The notes under the pieces: model-generated | Seen by the model: the letters and a program-made list of their open reading frames with translations, nothing else | The model's database searches: none | What the model was told of the DNA's origin: nothing | Position numbers and translations under genes: made by a program | DNA from: JAEUKA01 sp044228505 | GTDB taxonomy: Bacteria; Myxococcota_A; Polyangia; Palsa-1104; JAEUJZ01 | Direction: 5' to 3' | Assembly: GCA_044228505.1 (NCBI GenBank) | Contig: JBGAUT010000023.1 | Span: forward strand, 17,361 to 81,360 | Length of the DNA stretch: 64,000 bases | Shown: positions 17,209 through 26,300 of the stretch, piece by piece | Layout of the letters: every line of letters starts with the position of its first letter | Numbering within the stretch: the first letter of the stretch is position 1

Positions 17209-17574
17209 CTACTTGGCTGCCTGGCTGGCCATCTCAATCAGGAAGTGCTTGTCTCCCCGAACGGATGCCGCCTTCTCACAGGTATTCAGAGAGTCGATCT
17301 GCGCGTTACAGCTGTTCTTGAGGTACTTTACCGTCAGAACCGTGTCGCAAATGCTGGTCGACTCGACGCAGGTGATGAGGGCGTTGTAGGCATCCGCGCA
17401 GCCGTAGTCAGATGCGATTTTGCCTTCGTAGATCAGGCTCTGAACGCAGGCATTGAAGTCGGCATCGTTGCCGCCTCGGCACTGACGGTCCTTATCACAC
17501 AACGACTTCTCGGTGGCGGAGCAGCCAGCCGCCGTGATGAAAAACAGGGCAAATGCAAGTCCAAGTTTACGCAT
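17209..17574 (-). CDS. Small Cys-rich lipoprotein (tandem copy 2)
   Basis: The product is 121 aa. The signal ends in the lipobox TAAGC. The mature part shares a fixed Cys pattern with the next gene upstream (17586-17915): SLCDK, CRGGND, YGCADA, ESTSIC, NSCNAQ and CEKAA. Conserved paired cysteines suggest a disulfide-stabilised helical fold in the periplasm or on the cell surface. Function is unknown. The two genes are 11 bp apart and surely arose by tandem duplication. Confidence 0.7.
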   Translation of the reverse strand: MRKLGLAFALFFITAAGCSATEKSLCDKDRQCRGGNDADFNACVQSLIYEGKIASDYGCADAYNALITCVESTSICDTVLTVKYLKNSCNAQIDSLNTCEKAASVRGDKHFLIEMASQAAK

Positions 17575-17585
17575 GGTGTACCTCG

Positions 17586-17915
17586 TTACAGCTTGGCCTG
17601 GGCGCTGGCAGCTTTTTCACAGGATGACACGGCATCGTACTGCGCTTTGCAGCTGTTGCTGAGCGAGCCGCTCTGGCAGATGCTGGTGGTGTCCAGACAA
17701 TCGAGCAGATTGCTCTGCGCGTCACCACATTTGTACGCCTCGGCCACTGCGGAGGCCTGAATGTAGTTATCGACGCAAGCGCTCTTGTCCTTGTCGTTTC
17801 CGCCCTCGCAGGTGATCCGCTTGTCGCAGATCGATTTTTCTCGGGCGCTGCAACCCATACTGGTCACGGCGACCAGTGCCAGTGCAGCAAACAATAGGTT
17901 GGTTACTCTACTCAT
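17586..17915 (-). CDS. Small Cys-rich lipoprotein (tandem copy 1)
   Basis: The product is 109 aa. The lipobox is TSMGC followed by SAREKSICDK. It is a paralogue of the gene at 17209-17574, with the same CEGGND, YKCGDA, DTTSIC, NSCKAQ and CEKAA blocks; the downstream copy has a longer C-terminus. The upstream leader GGAGAGAAAA on the minus strand provides a ribosome binding site. It is divergent from the Ser/Thr kinase at 18176. Function is unknown. Confidence 0.7.
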   Translation of the reverse strand: MSRVTNLLFAALALVAVTSMGCSAREKSICDKRITCEGGNDKDKSACVDNYIQASAVAEAYKCGDAQSNLLDCLDTTSICQSGSLSNSCKAQYDAVSSCEKAASAQAKL

Positions 17916-18175
17916 AAGCGTTTTCTCTCCTTTCGACGTTCCTATCTTGGCGCACCGTATGTGGTTCGGTCAATGTTCCTGCGCACGCTGCGTCCTGATC
18001 TCGTTGAGAGCACGGACCACTTTGGCCTCGCTGGGCTCAAACCGTGCAGACTCGCCAGTTTGGGACTGCCTACGTGTTCTCTGTATATCGGGGAATGTGG
18101 GCGAAGGATGGAGGTGGACTCGATGAGCGCAAAACTCAATGAAATGGTTTTGCAAACTGCGGTACCTTAGTGACG

Positions 18176-19801
18176 ATGGCCGATTCTGGCATCTTACGGC
18201 TGGGCAACTACTTGCTCATCGATCGTCTGGGGGAAGGCGGCATGGCCGAGGTCTTCCTTGCCCAGTATTCGGGTGGTGAGCACTCTGTGGGGCCTCAAAG
18301 CCAGGTGGTCGTCAAGCGGATCAAGCCGTCGCTGTACAAGAGCACTGAGTTTCCGGTCTTCCGCGAGATGTTCCTAAACGAGGCCAAGCTGGTGCGTTCG
18401 CTGCAACATCCCAACTTGGCACGGATGTACGCACTGCTTGAAGCCGTCGATGAAGACCTCGGCGTGAAGGTTCCATTCATTGTTGGTGAGTACATTCGGG
18501 GCAGTCAGCTGTGGGAACTGATGCGACTTGGTACGCAGGGCTTCACCGGAAAAGGTGTCCCGCCCGCCATCGCCGCATTCATCGCACGCGAGATGGCGCG
18601 AGGACTCGGTCACGCGCATGCTCACAAAGATCCAGCCACTGGCAAAGCCCAGCCCATCATCCACCGCGACATTTCTCCAGAGAACATCATGGTGTCTCAG
18701 GATGGCTTGGTGAAGGTCATCGACTTTGGGGTGGCGAAGGCACTTGGTGGATTTGGCCCACAGACCCGTACCGGAATCATCAAGGGCAAGCTTGCCTATA
18801 TGGCTCCTGAGCAGGTCGCTCAGAAGGTCGTGCCAGCGACGGATGTGTTTGGTGCCGGGATCGTGCTCCACGAACTTCTGACGGGGCGGCGGCTATTCGG
18901 TGGTTCGAACGAATACTTGGTAGTCAGTCGAGTCCTCAAGGCAGAGATTCCCAAGCCGAGCAGCCTCAACCCGAGTGTGCCCAAAGAACTCGATGACGTG
19001 ACGATGAAGGCACTCAGTCGGGATTTGCGCGGGCGCTTCGCGGATGGAAATGCGATGGCAGACGCTCTGACCGGAGTGCTGGAATCGGTGCCAGCGCTGT
19101 CCGGGACCACTCATCACACAATCCGTGACTGGGTGAAGAAGCTAACTTCCGAGGCCAAACAGGTCGCCCAGGGCTGGGAAGAGCAAGAGAGCGGGCTTCA
19201 TGTCGACGTGCAGAACGCGCTCGCCCATAGCGTTGCCAAAGGTGAAGACGTCGTTGAGCTTGATCCTGGGGATCTGCTCGTCGATGGAGGGATGCTGGAC
19301 CCGGGGGTCAAAGCCGCGGTGACGATGGGCCTGCGGACCCTTCGGCCCGATATGCTGAAGCAGCAGGCCCCTGCAATGAAGCGACCGATGTCCACCGATG
19401 CGTTGCGACCACCACCGCTGCCCGGTGCGAGAGCCGCCGCCAATCGGGTGAGCACGGACGCCATGCCCAAAGGTCCGCTCGCGAAGACTCCTACACCGAT
19501 GGGAGAAGCTCCTCCCACGCCGAGCCAGTCACCCGCACGCAGCCTGATGCCGGTGATCGCCTCGGACCCTGCAGCCTCAACCATAGAGACGGTCCCGACC
19601 GCGCCGCAATCGTCCTCTGCTCCGGAAATTGCCCCAGCCGCAGGGCCGGTGCTCCCGCCGTTTCTGGCTGCAGTCGAGCCAAAACTCCCACCGATCGTTC
19701 GCCACGCGCTTCGCGATGGTCAGGTCGTACGTTTGGCGATCGTGATCAGTGTCTTGGTGCTGGTACTTTTGGTTCTTTTGCTCGTTGCACTGTTCCGTTA
19801 A
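18176..19801 (+). CDS. Membrane-anchored Ser/Thr protein kinase (Pkn type)
   Basis: The product is 541 aa from ATG 18176 (GTG 18170 also possible). All kinase landmarks are present: glycine loop GEGGMAEVF (20-28), catalytic Lys47 in VVVK, HRDISPEN with Asp near 165, DFGVAK with Asp near 183 and the APEQ motif. After the kinase (to about 300) comes a roughly 200-residue Pro/Ala-rich linker, then a single C-terminal TM helix in the last 22 residues, with no extracellular domain. The kinase is therefore a tail-anchored cytosolic enzyme of the myxobacterial Pkn type. Substrate and ligand are unknown. plsC follows 70 bp downstream. Confidence 0.9.
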   Translation: MADSGILRLGNYLLIDRLGEGGMAEVFLAQYSGGEHSVGPQSQVVVKRIKPSLYKSTEFPVFREMFLNEAKLVRSLQHPNLARMYALLEAVDEDLGVKVPFIVGEYIRGSQLWELMRLGTQGFTGKGVPPAIAAFIAREMARGLGHAHAHKDPATGKAQPIIHRDISPENIMVSQDGLVKVIDFGVAKALGGFGPQTRTGIIKGKLAYMAPEQVAQKVVPATDVFGAGIVLHELLTGRRLFGGSNEYLVVSRVLKAEIPKPSSLNPSVPKELDDVTMKALSRDLRGRFADGNAMADALTGVLESVPALSGTTHHTIRDWVKKLTSEAKQVAQGWEEQESGLHVDVQNALAHSVAKGEDVVELDPGDLLVDGGMLDPGVKAAVTMGLRTLRPDMLKQQAPAMKRPMSTDALRPPPLPGARAAANRVSTDAMPKGPLAKTPTPMGEAPPTPSQSPARSLMPVIASDPAASTIETVPTAPQSSSAPEIAPAAGPVLPPFLAAVEPKLPPIVRHALRDGQVVRLAIVISVLVLVLLVLLLVALFR

Positions 19802-19871
19802 GGAATTCATAGACGCCGCACGAGTAAACCCGTCATACTGCGCGATTGTGCTTGGGCGCAGAATCTTCTCG

Positions 19872-20648
19872 ATGATCCGTCTTGCGGTCGGCTTTCTGCT
19901 GGTGGCAGTTTGTTCGACGCTGACGCTATTTGTTGCACTGCTTCTTCTGCCGTGGCGACCCGCCCGCGTCAAGCTGTGCAACTACTACGGAAAGTTCGTT
20001 GGACGAGCGATCTTGTGGCTGGCCGGGGCAACTCCAGAGGTCAGGCATCGCGAGCGGATCGAACAATTCCGTCCGGCGATTTACGTCTCCAATCACGCAT
20101 CGACACTTGATGCATTTGTCGCAATCTGGATCTGCCCGATTGGGGGCTGTGGTGTCGCCAAAAAAGAGATCCTACGGATACCGTTTTTTGGTTGGCTGTA
20201 CCTGCTGTCCGGACATCTGACGATTGATCGTGGAGATCGCTCGTCGGCGATTGCCGCGATGCGTGATACCGCAGACTTCGTCCACAAAAACGGACTGAGT
20301 ATCTGGATCTGGCCCGAAGGCACGCGCAGCCGAGACGGTCGGCTTCAACCGCTGAAGAAGGGCTTTGCTCATTTGGCGCTCGCAACCAAGCTTCCGATTG
20401 TTCCGGTGGTTGTACATCGCGCTCATGAAAACTGGGCCAAGCACACATTTATGTTTCAGCCGATCGATCTGAAGATCGACATCCTTCCTGCGATTTCCAC
20501 GACGTCATGGCAGCCTGAAACCATTGAAGTGCACCTCGCAGAGGTTCACAAAGCCTTTGCAGATCAGTTGGGTGACAGTCAAAAGCCGCTCACCGCGCCG
20601 GTGGCCGATTCTCAGAGTCAAGACGCCGTCGTAGTCGAGAAATCCTAA
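19872..20648 (+). CDS. plsC: 1-acyl-sn-glycerol-3-phosphate acyltransferase
   Basis: The product is 258 aa from ATG 19872. An N-terminal hydrophobic anchor (about residues 3-25) is followed by the acyltransferase motifs: NHASTLD (HX4D catalytic motif), the GHLTIDRGD block and PEGTRSR. It transfers an acyl chain to lysophosphatidate to make phosphatidate at the inner membrane. The C-terminal tail after about 235 is variable. An upstream in-frame extension into the kinase gene exists but would add implausible sequence. Confidence 0.85.
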   Translation: MIRLAVGFLLVAVCSTLTLFVALLLLPWRPARVKLCNYYGKFVGRAILWLAGATPEVRHRERIEQFRPAIYVSNHASTLDAFVAIWICPIGGCGVAKKEILRIPFFGWLYLLSGHLTIDRGDRSSAIAAMRDTADFVHKNGLSIWIWPEGTRSRDGRLQPLKKGFAHLALATKLPIVPVVVHRAHENWAKHTFMFQPIDLKIDILPAISTTSWQPETIEVHLAEVHKAFADQLGDSQKPLTAPVADSQSQDAVVVEKS

Positions 20649-20689
20649 GAAGAGATCCGGAGTCATGGAGTCGGTTGGGAGTGCCTAAC

Positions 20690-20755
20690 GAGTCGTTTAG
20701 GAGTCGTTTAGGAATCGCTTAGGAATCGCTTAGGAATCGCTTAGGAATCGCTTGG
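20690..20755. repeat. 11-bp tandem repeat, six copies
   Basis: The unit is GAATCGCTTAG or GAGTCGTTTAG. There are two copies of the GAGTCGTTTAG form, three of GAATCGCTTAG and one GAATCGCTTGG, head to tail without spacers. A degenerate flank (GAGTCCGCT) follows. The homogeneous middle copies point to recent slippage. The period is one helical turn and does not preserve reading frame. Confidence 0.9.
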
Positions 20756-20819
20756 GAGTCCGCTATTCCGGAATCAGAGCGGTTTTTCTGTCTGGGAACT
20801 GCGCTTGGCCACGCAACTT

Positions 20820-20834
20820 GGGGGGGACTCCCCC
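20820..20834. terminator. G/C hairpin, possible weak terminator
   Basis: A run of seven G, ACT, then five C can pair as a 5-bp all-GC stem. No T tract follows, so it is not a canonical intrinsic terminator. It may reduce read-through from plsC or block exonucleases. Confidence 0.25.
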
Positions 20835-20957
20835 AGTCACCCGAGCAGGGCGTTTGGGCTTGCGGAGGCTTGTCATTATGAAGTGATTCCTTGTGATATA
20901 CGTGTCGGCAGTTAGGTTCCCAATACCAACCGGCTTGTTGTAACCAAGGAGTATCGA

Positions 20958-22691
20958 ATGTCTCTCTCGAAGAATCGTCGCCGAAGCCAGTTAACCTTGT
21001 CAGCCCTCTTGCTATGCGGAGCTGCCCTTAGTGGCTGTGCCCTCGGAGACTCCACTTCGACTGGAGCAGATGACGGCTTGCGCCTCATGGCGGGCCCGTC
21101 CGAATCGCCCATGTCGCTGGCTGCTCTCGGTTTTGATACGGCCCAATTGTCGGCCTCTCGAACCCCGCTGTACCTGTCTGGTTCCATGAATGCCTCGGTG
21201 TTCGATGGTGCCGGTGCCGTCCGGGTGATGCTCAGTCAGTTGGCCCCTGCCTATCGTCTAGCCGCCGACACCAGCTTTGCAGTGGCATCCGAGCAATCCG
21301 ACGAAGTGGGAAACCGCTATCTGCGGCTGCGCCAGCTTCATGCCGGAGTGCCCGTTGTAGACGGTGAAGTAGTCGTACAGGCCGATAAGAGCGGTTCAAT
21401 TCTTGCGGTCATCGGGGAACTTAAGCCAGAGCTTCGCGTTTCCGTTCCCGAAGGCTCCGCGAACCCCACCACGGGGAGTCAAGCGATCAAGAGCGCGCTG
21501 GCCTCGGTGGCGAAGCTTGGCACACTCCGCTTCCACGATGCGCCGTCGCTCGCGATCGTTGCGCCAGAATCGGCTCCTGACTCTGCGGTGCAACTGGCAT
21601 ATCGGGCGCTCGTCGAATACGTCGGTGACGAAGGTATGGCGCTAGAAGAGATCTTTGTGTCGGTCCAGACCGGCGAGATCCTGTCGCAGCGTTCTCACAT
21701 TCACCGTGCACTCAACCGATCGCTGTATACCCTGGGCGGTAACTGCATCGGCAGTGCGATGGGCACGCTGCCGGGCACCTCGAAGCGCAAGGAAGGCGAT
21801 CCAGCTTCCGGCGACACCGGTGTCGACAATGTCTACGGCCAACAATCCGACACGTATTACTTCTACAAGCACATGTTTGGCCGCGACTCGTACGACGACA
21901 AGGGCGCAGGGATGGTCGCGACGGTGAACGTGCAGTTCCCATCCGGTTTTAGCTGCTCACCGAACAACGCAGCGTGGCTGGGTACGCCGTACTTCCAAAT
22001 GGCATACGGCAAGGGCGACGGCAAAGTGCTGCTCGATCTGACGCTGGGGCTCGACGTGACTGCACACGAGATCACCCACGCCGTGACCAGCACCACCTCG
22101 AACTTGACCTACCAGAACGAGTCGGGCGCGCTCAATGAAGCGATGAGCGACATCATGGGTTCCGGCGTCGAGGCGTGGGTGGCATCAGGCGGAACCGATG
22201 CCGGCAACCCCGCTATGCTCAAGCACTCGGCGGACACCTGGTTGCTCGGCAAGGAAGTGGCAGGGCCAATGCTGCCGGGTGGTTCGCTCCGCTTTATGGA
22301 CAACCCGACGAAGGATGGCCAGAGCAAGGACTTCTACGCCGAGCGGATCATGCCCGGAGGCACCGATCGCGGTGGCGTTCACCTGAACAGCGGCATGCCC
22401 AACCTGGTTCACGTGCTGCTCACCCAAGGCGGCAAGCATCCGCGTGCCAAGACCACCGTCGAGGTTCCGGCGATTGGGCTCGGCAAGTCGCTCCAGATCT
22501 TCTACCTGTCGAACAACAAGTTGCTGACAGCTAGCGCGACGTTTGAGACGGCTCGCTACGCGACGGCGCAGGCGGCCCGAACGCTCTACGGTCGGTGCGC
22601 GCCAGAAGTGATCGCGACAGGTCGTGCGTGGGATGCGATCGGTGTGCCGGGTCTGATCCAGCCGTGCGTCCGTCCGCCGAGCCACTTCTAG
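20958..22691 (+). CDS. M4 (thermolysin-like) secreted metallopeptidase, lipoprotein
   Basis: The product is 577 aa. The signal has lipobox LSGC. An N-terminal pro-region (about 60-240) with the FTP/PepSY-type pattern (NRYLRLRQLHAGVPVVDGEVVVQ) should act as inhibitor and chaperone. The catalytic domain carries HEITH near residue 371, the zinc-ligand Glu in ESGALNEAMSD, and the later His of GGVHLNSGMPN. It ends with the usual M4 C-terminal motif (AWDAIGV) and no extra targeting domain. It would digest proteins outside the cell or at the surface, fitting a predatory or scavenging lifestyle. AAGGAG precedes the ATG. Confidence 0.92.
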   Translation: MSLSKNRRRSQLTLSALLLCGAALSGCALGDSTSTGADDGLRLMAGPSESPMSLAALGFDTAQLSASRTPLYLSGSMNASVFDGAGAVRVMLSQLAPAYRLAADTSFAVASEQSDEVGNRYLRLRQLHAGVPVVDGEVVVQADKSGSILAVIGELKPELRVSVPEGSANPTTGSQAIKSALASVAKLGTLRFHDAPSLAIVAPESAPDSAVQLAYRALVEYVGDEGMALEEIFVSVQTGEILSQRSHIHRALNRSLYTLGGNCIGSAMGTLPGTSKRKEGDPASGDTGVDNVYGQQSDTYYFYKHMFGRDSYDDKGAGMVATVNVQFPSGFSCSPNNAAWLGTPYFQMAYGKGDGKVLLDLTLGLDVTAHEITHAVTSTTSNLTYQNESGALNEAMSDIMGSGVEAWVASGGTDAGNPAMLKHSADTWLLGKEVAGPMLPGGSLRFMDNPTKDGQSKDFYAERIMPGGTDRGGVHLNSGMPNLVHVLLTQGGKHPRAKTTVEVPAIGLGKSLQIFYLSNNKLLTASATFETARYATAQAARTLYGRCAPEVIATGRAWDAIGVPGLIQPCVRPPSHF

Positions 22692-22837
22692 CGCTGAGCG
22701 CTCCCGCAGCGGACCCGCAAATCGGATAGATCCATTCGGTGCTGGGTTCGTTCAGGGACATCGTGATCGCGATGCTGGCCCAGATCGAGGGGGTCTGGGC
22801 GGTTATCGCGGATGTCTCTTCGACAAGGAGCGCTCTC

Positions 22838-23134
22838 ATGCACAAGATCCTGCTCGCTGCGGTCGTTTGTTCCCTGGTTGCCTCTTCCGCGTTCGCACAG
22901 ACCCATTCGCCGGTGGGTTCGGAGTCACGCTCATCTGTGATTTCTGCTCCGGCTCACACCGTTACCTACAAAGATCGTACGCAGTACGACTTCGACGCAG
23001 AAGAAGTCGAAGGTACGATCGTGCAGCCAGATGTCGACCTGATTACAGGTCGGATGAAGGCACACCATCAGAGCTTGGTGCGACCTCGCGGTAGCTTTCA
23101 GCCCGAGCTGTTGCAGTCCGTCGAATCCCTGTAA
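22838..23134 (+). CDS. Small secreted protein of unknown function
   Basis: The product is 98 aa from ATG 22838, with AAGGAG at 22825-22830. The signal peptide is clear and ends at SSAFA-QTH. The mature protein contains DFDAEEVEGTIVQPDVD, then a basic stretch and a Pro/Glu/Leu-rich C-terminus (FQPELLQSVESL). I have seen similar EGxxxxPD...HxSL...FxPEML.S.E.L patterns in small envelope proteins of myxobacteria, but cannot name a family. It stands alone, 146 bp after the M4 protease. Confidence 0.6.
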   Translation: MHKILLAAVVCSLVASSAFAQTHSPVGSESRSSVISAPAHTVTYKDRTQYDFDAEEVEGTIVQPDVDLITGRMKAHHQSLVRPRGSFQPELLQSVESL

Positions 23135-23202
23135 CACTCGTGTTCTGCGTCGGGGGGCGGGCCTGGCTGGTCGATGCCAGACGCCCGCCCGCTGGCTGAT
23201 TT

Positions 23203-23367
23203 CTAGCGCTTGGCCGGTTCACACAGGGCACACCGCACACACGCTCTACGCATCACCCAAGTAGGCCATTTTTTCCATCGCAAGTACGCGCAGAGCCGAC
23301 GCTTCCAATTGCCCAGATAGCGCAGTAAAATTGCCTTAGTAAAGAATGTCTTGCTCGCATTGGGCAT
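23203..23367 (-). CDS. Possible small basic Cys-containing protein
   Basis: This open frame gives 54 aa starting MPNASKTFF. The minus-strand leader GAGAGG sits about 5 nt before its ATG. The product is very basic (many Lys/Arg), Trp-rich and has four Cys including CVRCALC, which could bind a metal or nucleic acid. It is transcribed away from the large transporter gene. No family is recognised; coding status is uncertain. Confidence 0.35.
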   Translation of the reverse strand: MPNASKTFFTKAILLRYLGNWKRRLCAYLRWKKWPTWVMRRACVRCALCEPAKR

Positions 23368-23398
23368 GTAACCTCTCTGCTGCCCTGGCCATAGGCGT

Positions 23399-26300
23399 AT
23401 GCACGTACGGTCTGGTGGATCTTCCGCCATCCGTCCGCCTATGTTCGTCAGGCCTCGGTGGGCAGCACTGGTGGAGAGGGTCATGACCCCAGTGGACGGG
23501 CCCGCCGCCCGGCTCAAAGAGACCGAGCGAAGCCTTCGCTGGCTGGCTGCGGTGATCATTTTTAACGTCGTCCTGTCGACCTCGTTTCAGACAGCGATGT
23601 TTCTAACGAATCACCAGAAGCCGGACATTCCGTTGGCGATGCTGTTTGGCAGCTTGCTGACCGCACTGACGACGCTGGGCTTGAACTATTTGCTGCGCAA
23701 GCGTCCGGCCGCAGGTGCGCTGCGAATCATCCTGCTGGCGCTCGGTGGACTCACCGCCCTGGCGGCGCTGTGGAACTGGAAGCAGACGGCTGCATCGACG
23801 TTCGCGCTGTATTTGCTGGTCGAGATCGCAACGACGGTGGGCGTTGCAGCGACGTGGACCTATTTCCAAGCACCGCTGGAGGCCGCACAGATTCGCTGGC
23901 TCTTGCCTCGACTTGGGGCGTGGGGCAGCATCGGCGGCCTGATCGCGGGAACGGTGGTGCCCATCGCGCTCAAGTACCTGAAGATGAGATCCCACTGGCT
24001 GATTTGGATCTCGGCGCTGGCGTGGCTGCTGGCGAGTGCGCTGGTGCGAATGGACTACGCGGCGAGGGCCCCGGCCAAGCGACGTTCTTCGCTGAACCAG
24101 CAGAGTCATCTCCGACAGATCTTCACGGTGCCGCTCGTGCGCTGGATGATCCTCGGTACCGCCGGCATCATCTGGACGGGCGCGCTTGTGCAGTACGAGT
24201 CGAACGCGGCCATGAAAGACGCGTGGCCGCAAGAAACGATCAACTCGGTCACGTCGGTACTGCTCGCGGTTGCCTCGATCGGCGGATTTGCCACCCAAAC
24301 CTTGGTTACGACGCCGGTGCTGGAGCGCTGGGGTGTTGGGCTGGCACTCGCCATCCTGCCCGCCACGATCGGCGCCTGCATGAGCGTTTACTTCTATGCC
24401 ACCGTCGGCGCGCAGTGGAACGCGGATCTGTCCGTGTGGGTGATCGTCGTGGCGCTGTTCTTGGATAAGACGCTTCGACCGGCGCTGCACCGGCCTGCGG
24501 AGTCTTGTCTGGTAGCCGCGCTTTCGCCAACCATTCGACCGACGCTGCTGCTCGTGCTCGGCGGTATCATGTCGCCGTTTATCAAGGCGGTGGGCGCGCT
24601 GATGCTGTTTATTGCGAAGACGGCGTCGATCAATCCGTCACTGCTCACCGGCATTGCGATCATCCTGGCAGTGTTGGTGACGATGCTGTCGACGCGCTGG
24701 GGAACGATCTATGCGCAGACGCTCCGCGAGACCCTCGAAGAAGGGAGCGTCGAAGCGCTGGGGTCGACAGAGGCCGCAGAAAACCTGGTGCCGATGATCG
24801 ATGGTCCTCGGCTCCGCGTGCTCCTTGAAGCGATTGACATGGGCACGCCGCGCTCGCGCGAACTGGCGCTCGATTTGCTTCGAACGCAGCGCTCGAACCT
24901 GGTCGCCAAGGCCATGCAGACGCGGCTCAATAACAAGTTCGAGCCAGTCCGAATTGCTGCGCTGCGCTGGCTGGCCGACGAACCAGACCAGACGCTTGAG
25001 ACCCACTTGAAACAGCGCTGGCTGGTGCCCGATCTATCGGACAACGAGCGACAAGCGATCTTGGATGCTGCAGGTGCCCTTGGAGCGGTGCTGATTGGCG
25101 ACGATACGGCGCGCTGGCTGACGGTGCCAAACCTGCCCCTGCGCACGGCGGCATTGGCGGTGCTGTTGCGATCGAGTGATGTTCGTCATCAAAAGGTCGC
25201 TCGGCGTGCGCTGGAGGCGATGCTAAACAGCCAAGCCAATGAAGAGATCTCCGCCGGACTGCGCTTGGTCCATGAGTACAAGGTGGGCGAGTTTCTTCCG
25301 GCGGTGCTGGCTCGGCTCGCAGATACCGACATTGCGGTTCGTCGTGAGGCGCTCAGTTGTCTGCCCGCCTTCGAAGACGAGCGCGCCCGTCGTCCGCTCT
25401 GGGCTGCCCTGACCGAGCCAACCATGGCCCACGTTGCTGTGCGTGCCCTGACGAGCTGCGGCGAGTCGATCGTGCCCAATATCATCGCGCAGCTCGATTC
25501 CCCGGACATTGCGTCGGTGGTTCGTCAGCACCTGCTGCGTGCACTCGGCCTGATCCCCTCCCAGTCCGGCGTGCAGTGCCTGCTCGATCATGTGCGCCAT
25601 AGCGACCGCAACGCCCAGCTCGAAGCGCTCAAGTCGCTCAATCGTCTACGGCGGGTGCTCAACCTTCCGCCGCTCAATGCCGAGGTGATTCAGAGCTTCG
25701 TGCTCTCGGAGCTGCGCTGGGGTTTGCACATGCTGCGGGCCCGCGAGCTGCTCAAGGATCGTGTCCGTCCAAATGGTCTGCTCTATCGAGAGCTTGACGC
25801 GCAGATCGACGCCGCCCAGCAGCGTGTGGCTCAGACGCTGGCCCTTTTGTCCCCCAAGGACACGATGGTCCACATTTTCAAGGCGCTGCGCTCGCCGAAC
25901 TCCCCGCATCGCGACCAAGCGCGAGAGCTGTTGCGAACGCTGTTTAAGCCGGGGCCGATTGTGAACGCCAGCCTCAAGCTGCTCGACGAGACGCAGATGT
26001 GGCAACCCGAGTTCTTTCATCCGCCGCTGTCGATTAGCTCCGGTCAGACCGCCGAGAGTGCCGTCGAGTGGCTCAAGCTGACCGCCGATCCGTGGGTGAT
26101 TGCTGCGCTCAAGTACGATCCCGACTGCCCGCGCCTGACCCAGACCTTTCCGCCGATCCCGGAACTGATCGAGCGACACCTGGATGCGGTGCTGTTCTTA
26201 AAGGATGTTGGCCTGTTCGAGACGCTGACCAATGCGCAGCTTATCGACGTGGCGGGCCTGGCGGAAAAGGTCGATCTTCCGGCGGGACGAACCCTGTTCA

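Larger units (their letters stand above)
20649..20957. other. 309-bp intergenic region
   Basis: It contains an 11-bp tandem array (20690-20755), a small palindrome ATTCCGGAAT (20765-20774) and a G/C hairpin (20820-20834). AAGGAG for the downstream protease lies about 8 nt before its ATG. I see no coding sequence or RNA gene in it. Confidence 0.6.

Noticed and set aside
17916..18175. Small gene in the gap before the Ser/Thr kinase (frame at 17961)
   Set aside because: No ribosome binding site and no protein-like pattern; it runs through the probable divergent promoter.
20820..20834. Strong intrinsic terminator
   Set aside because: The GC stem has no T tract after it; listed only as a weak hairpin.
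23603..24490. 295-codon minus-strand frame inside the NTT-HEAT-cNMP gene
   Set aside because: Its composition is Arg/Gln/His-rich with no domain pattern, and the plus-strand gene shows clear membrane helices over the same DNA.
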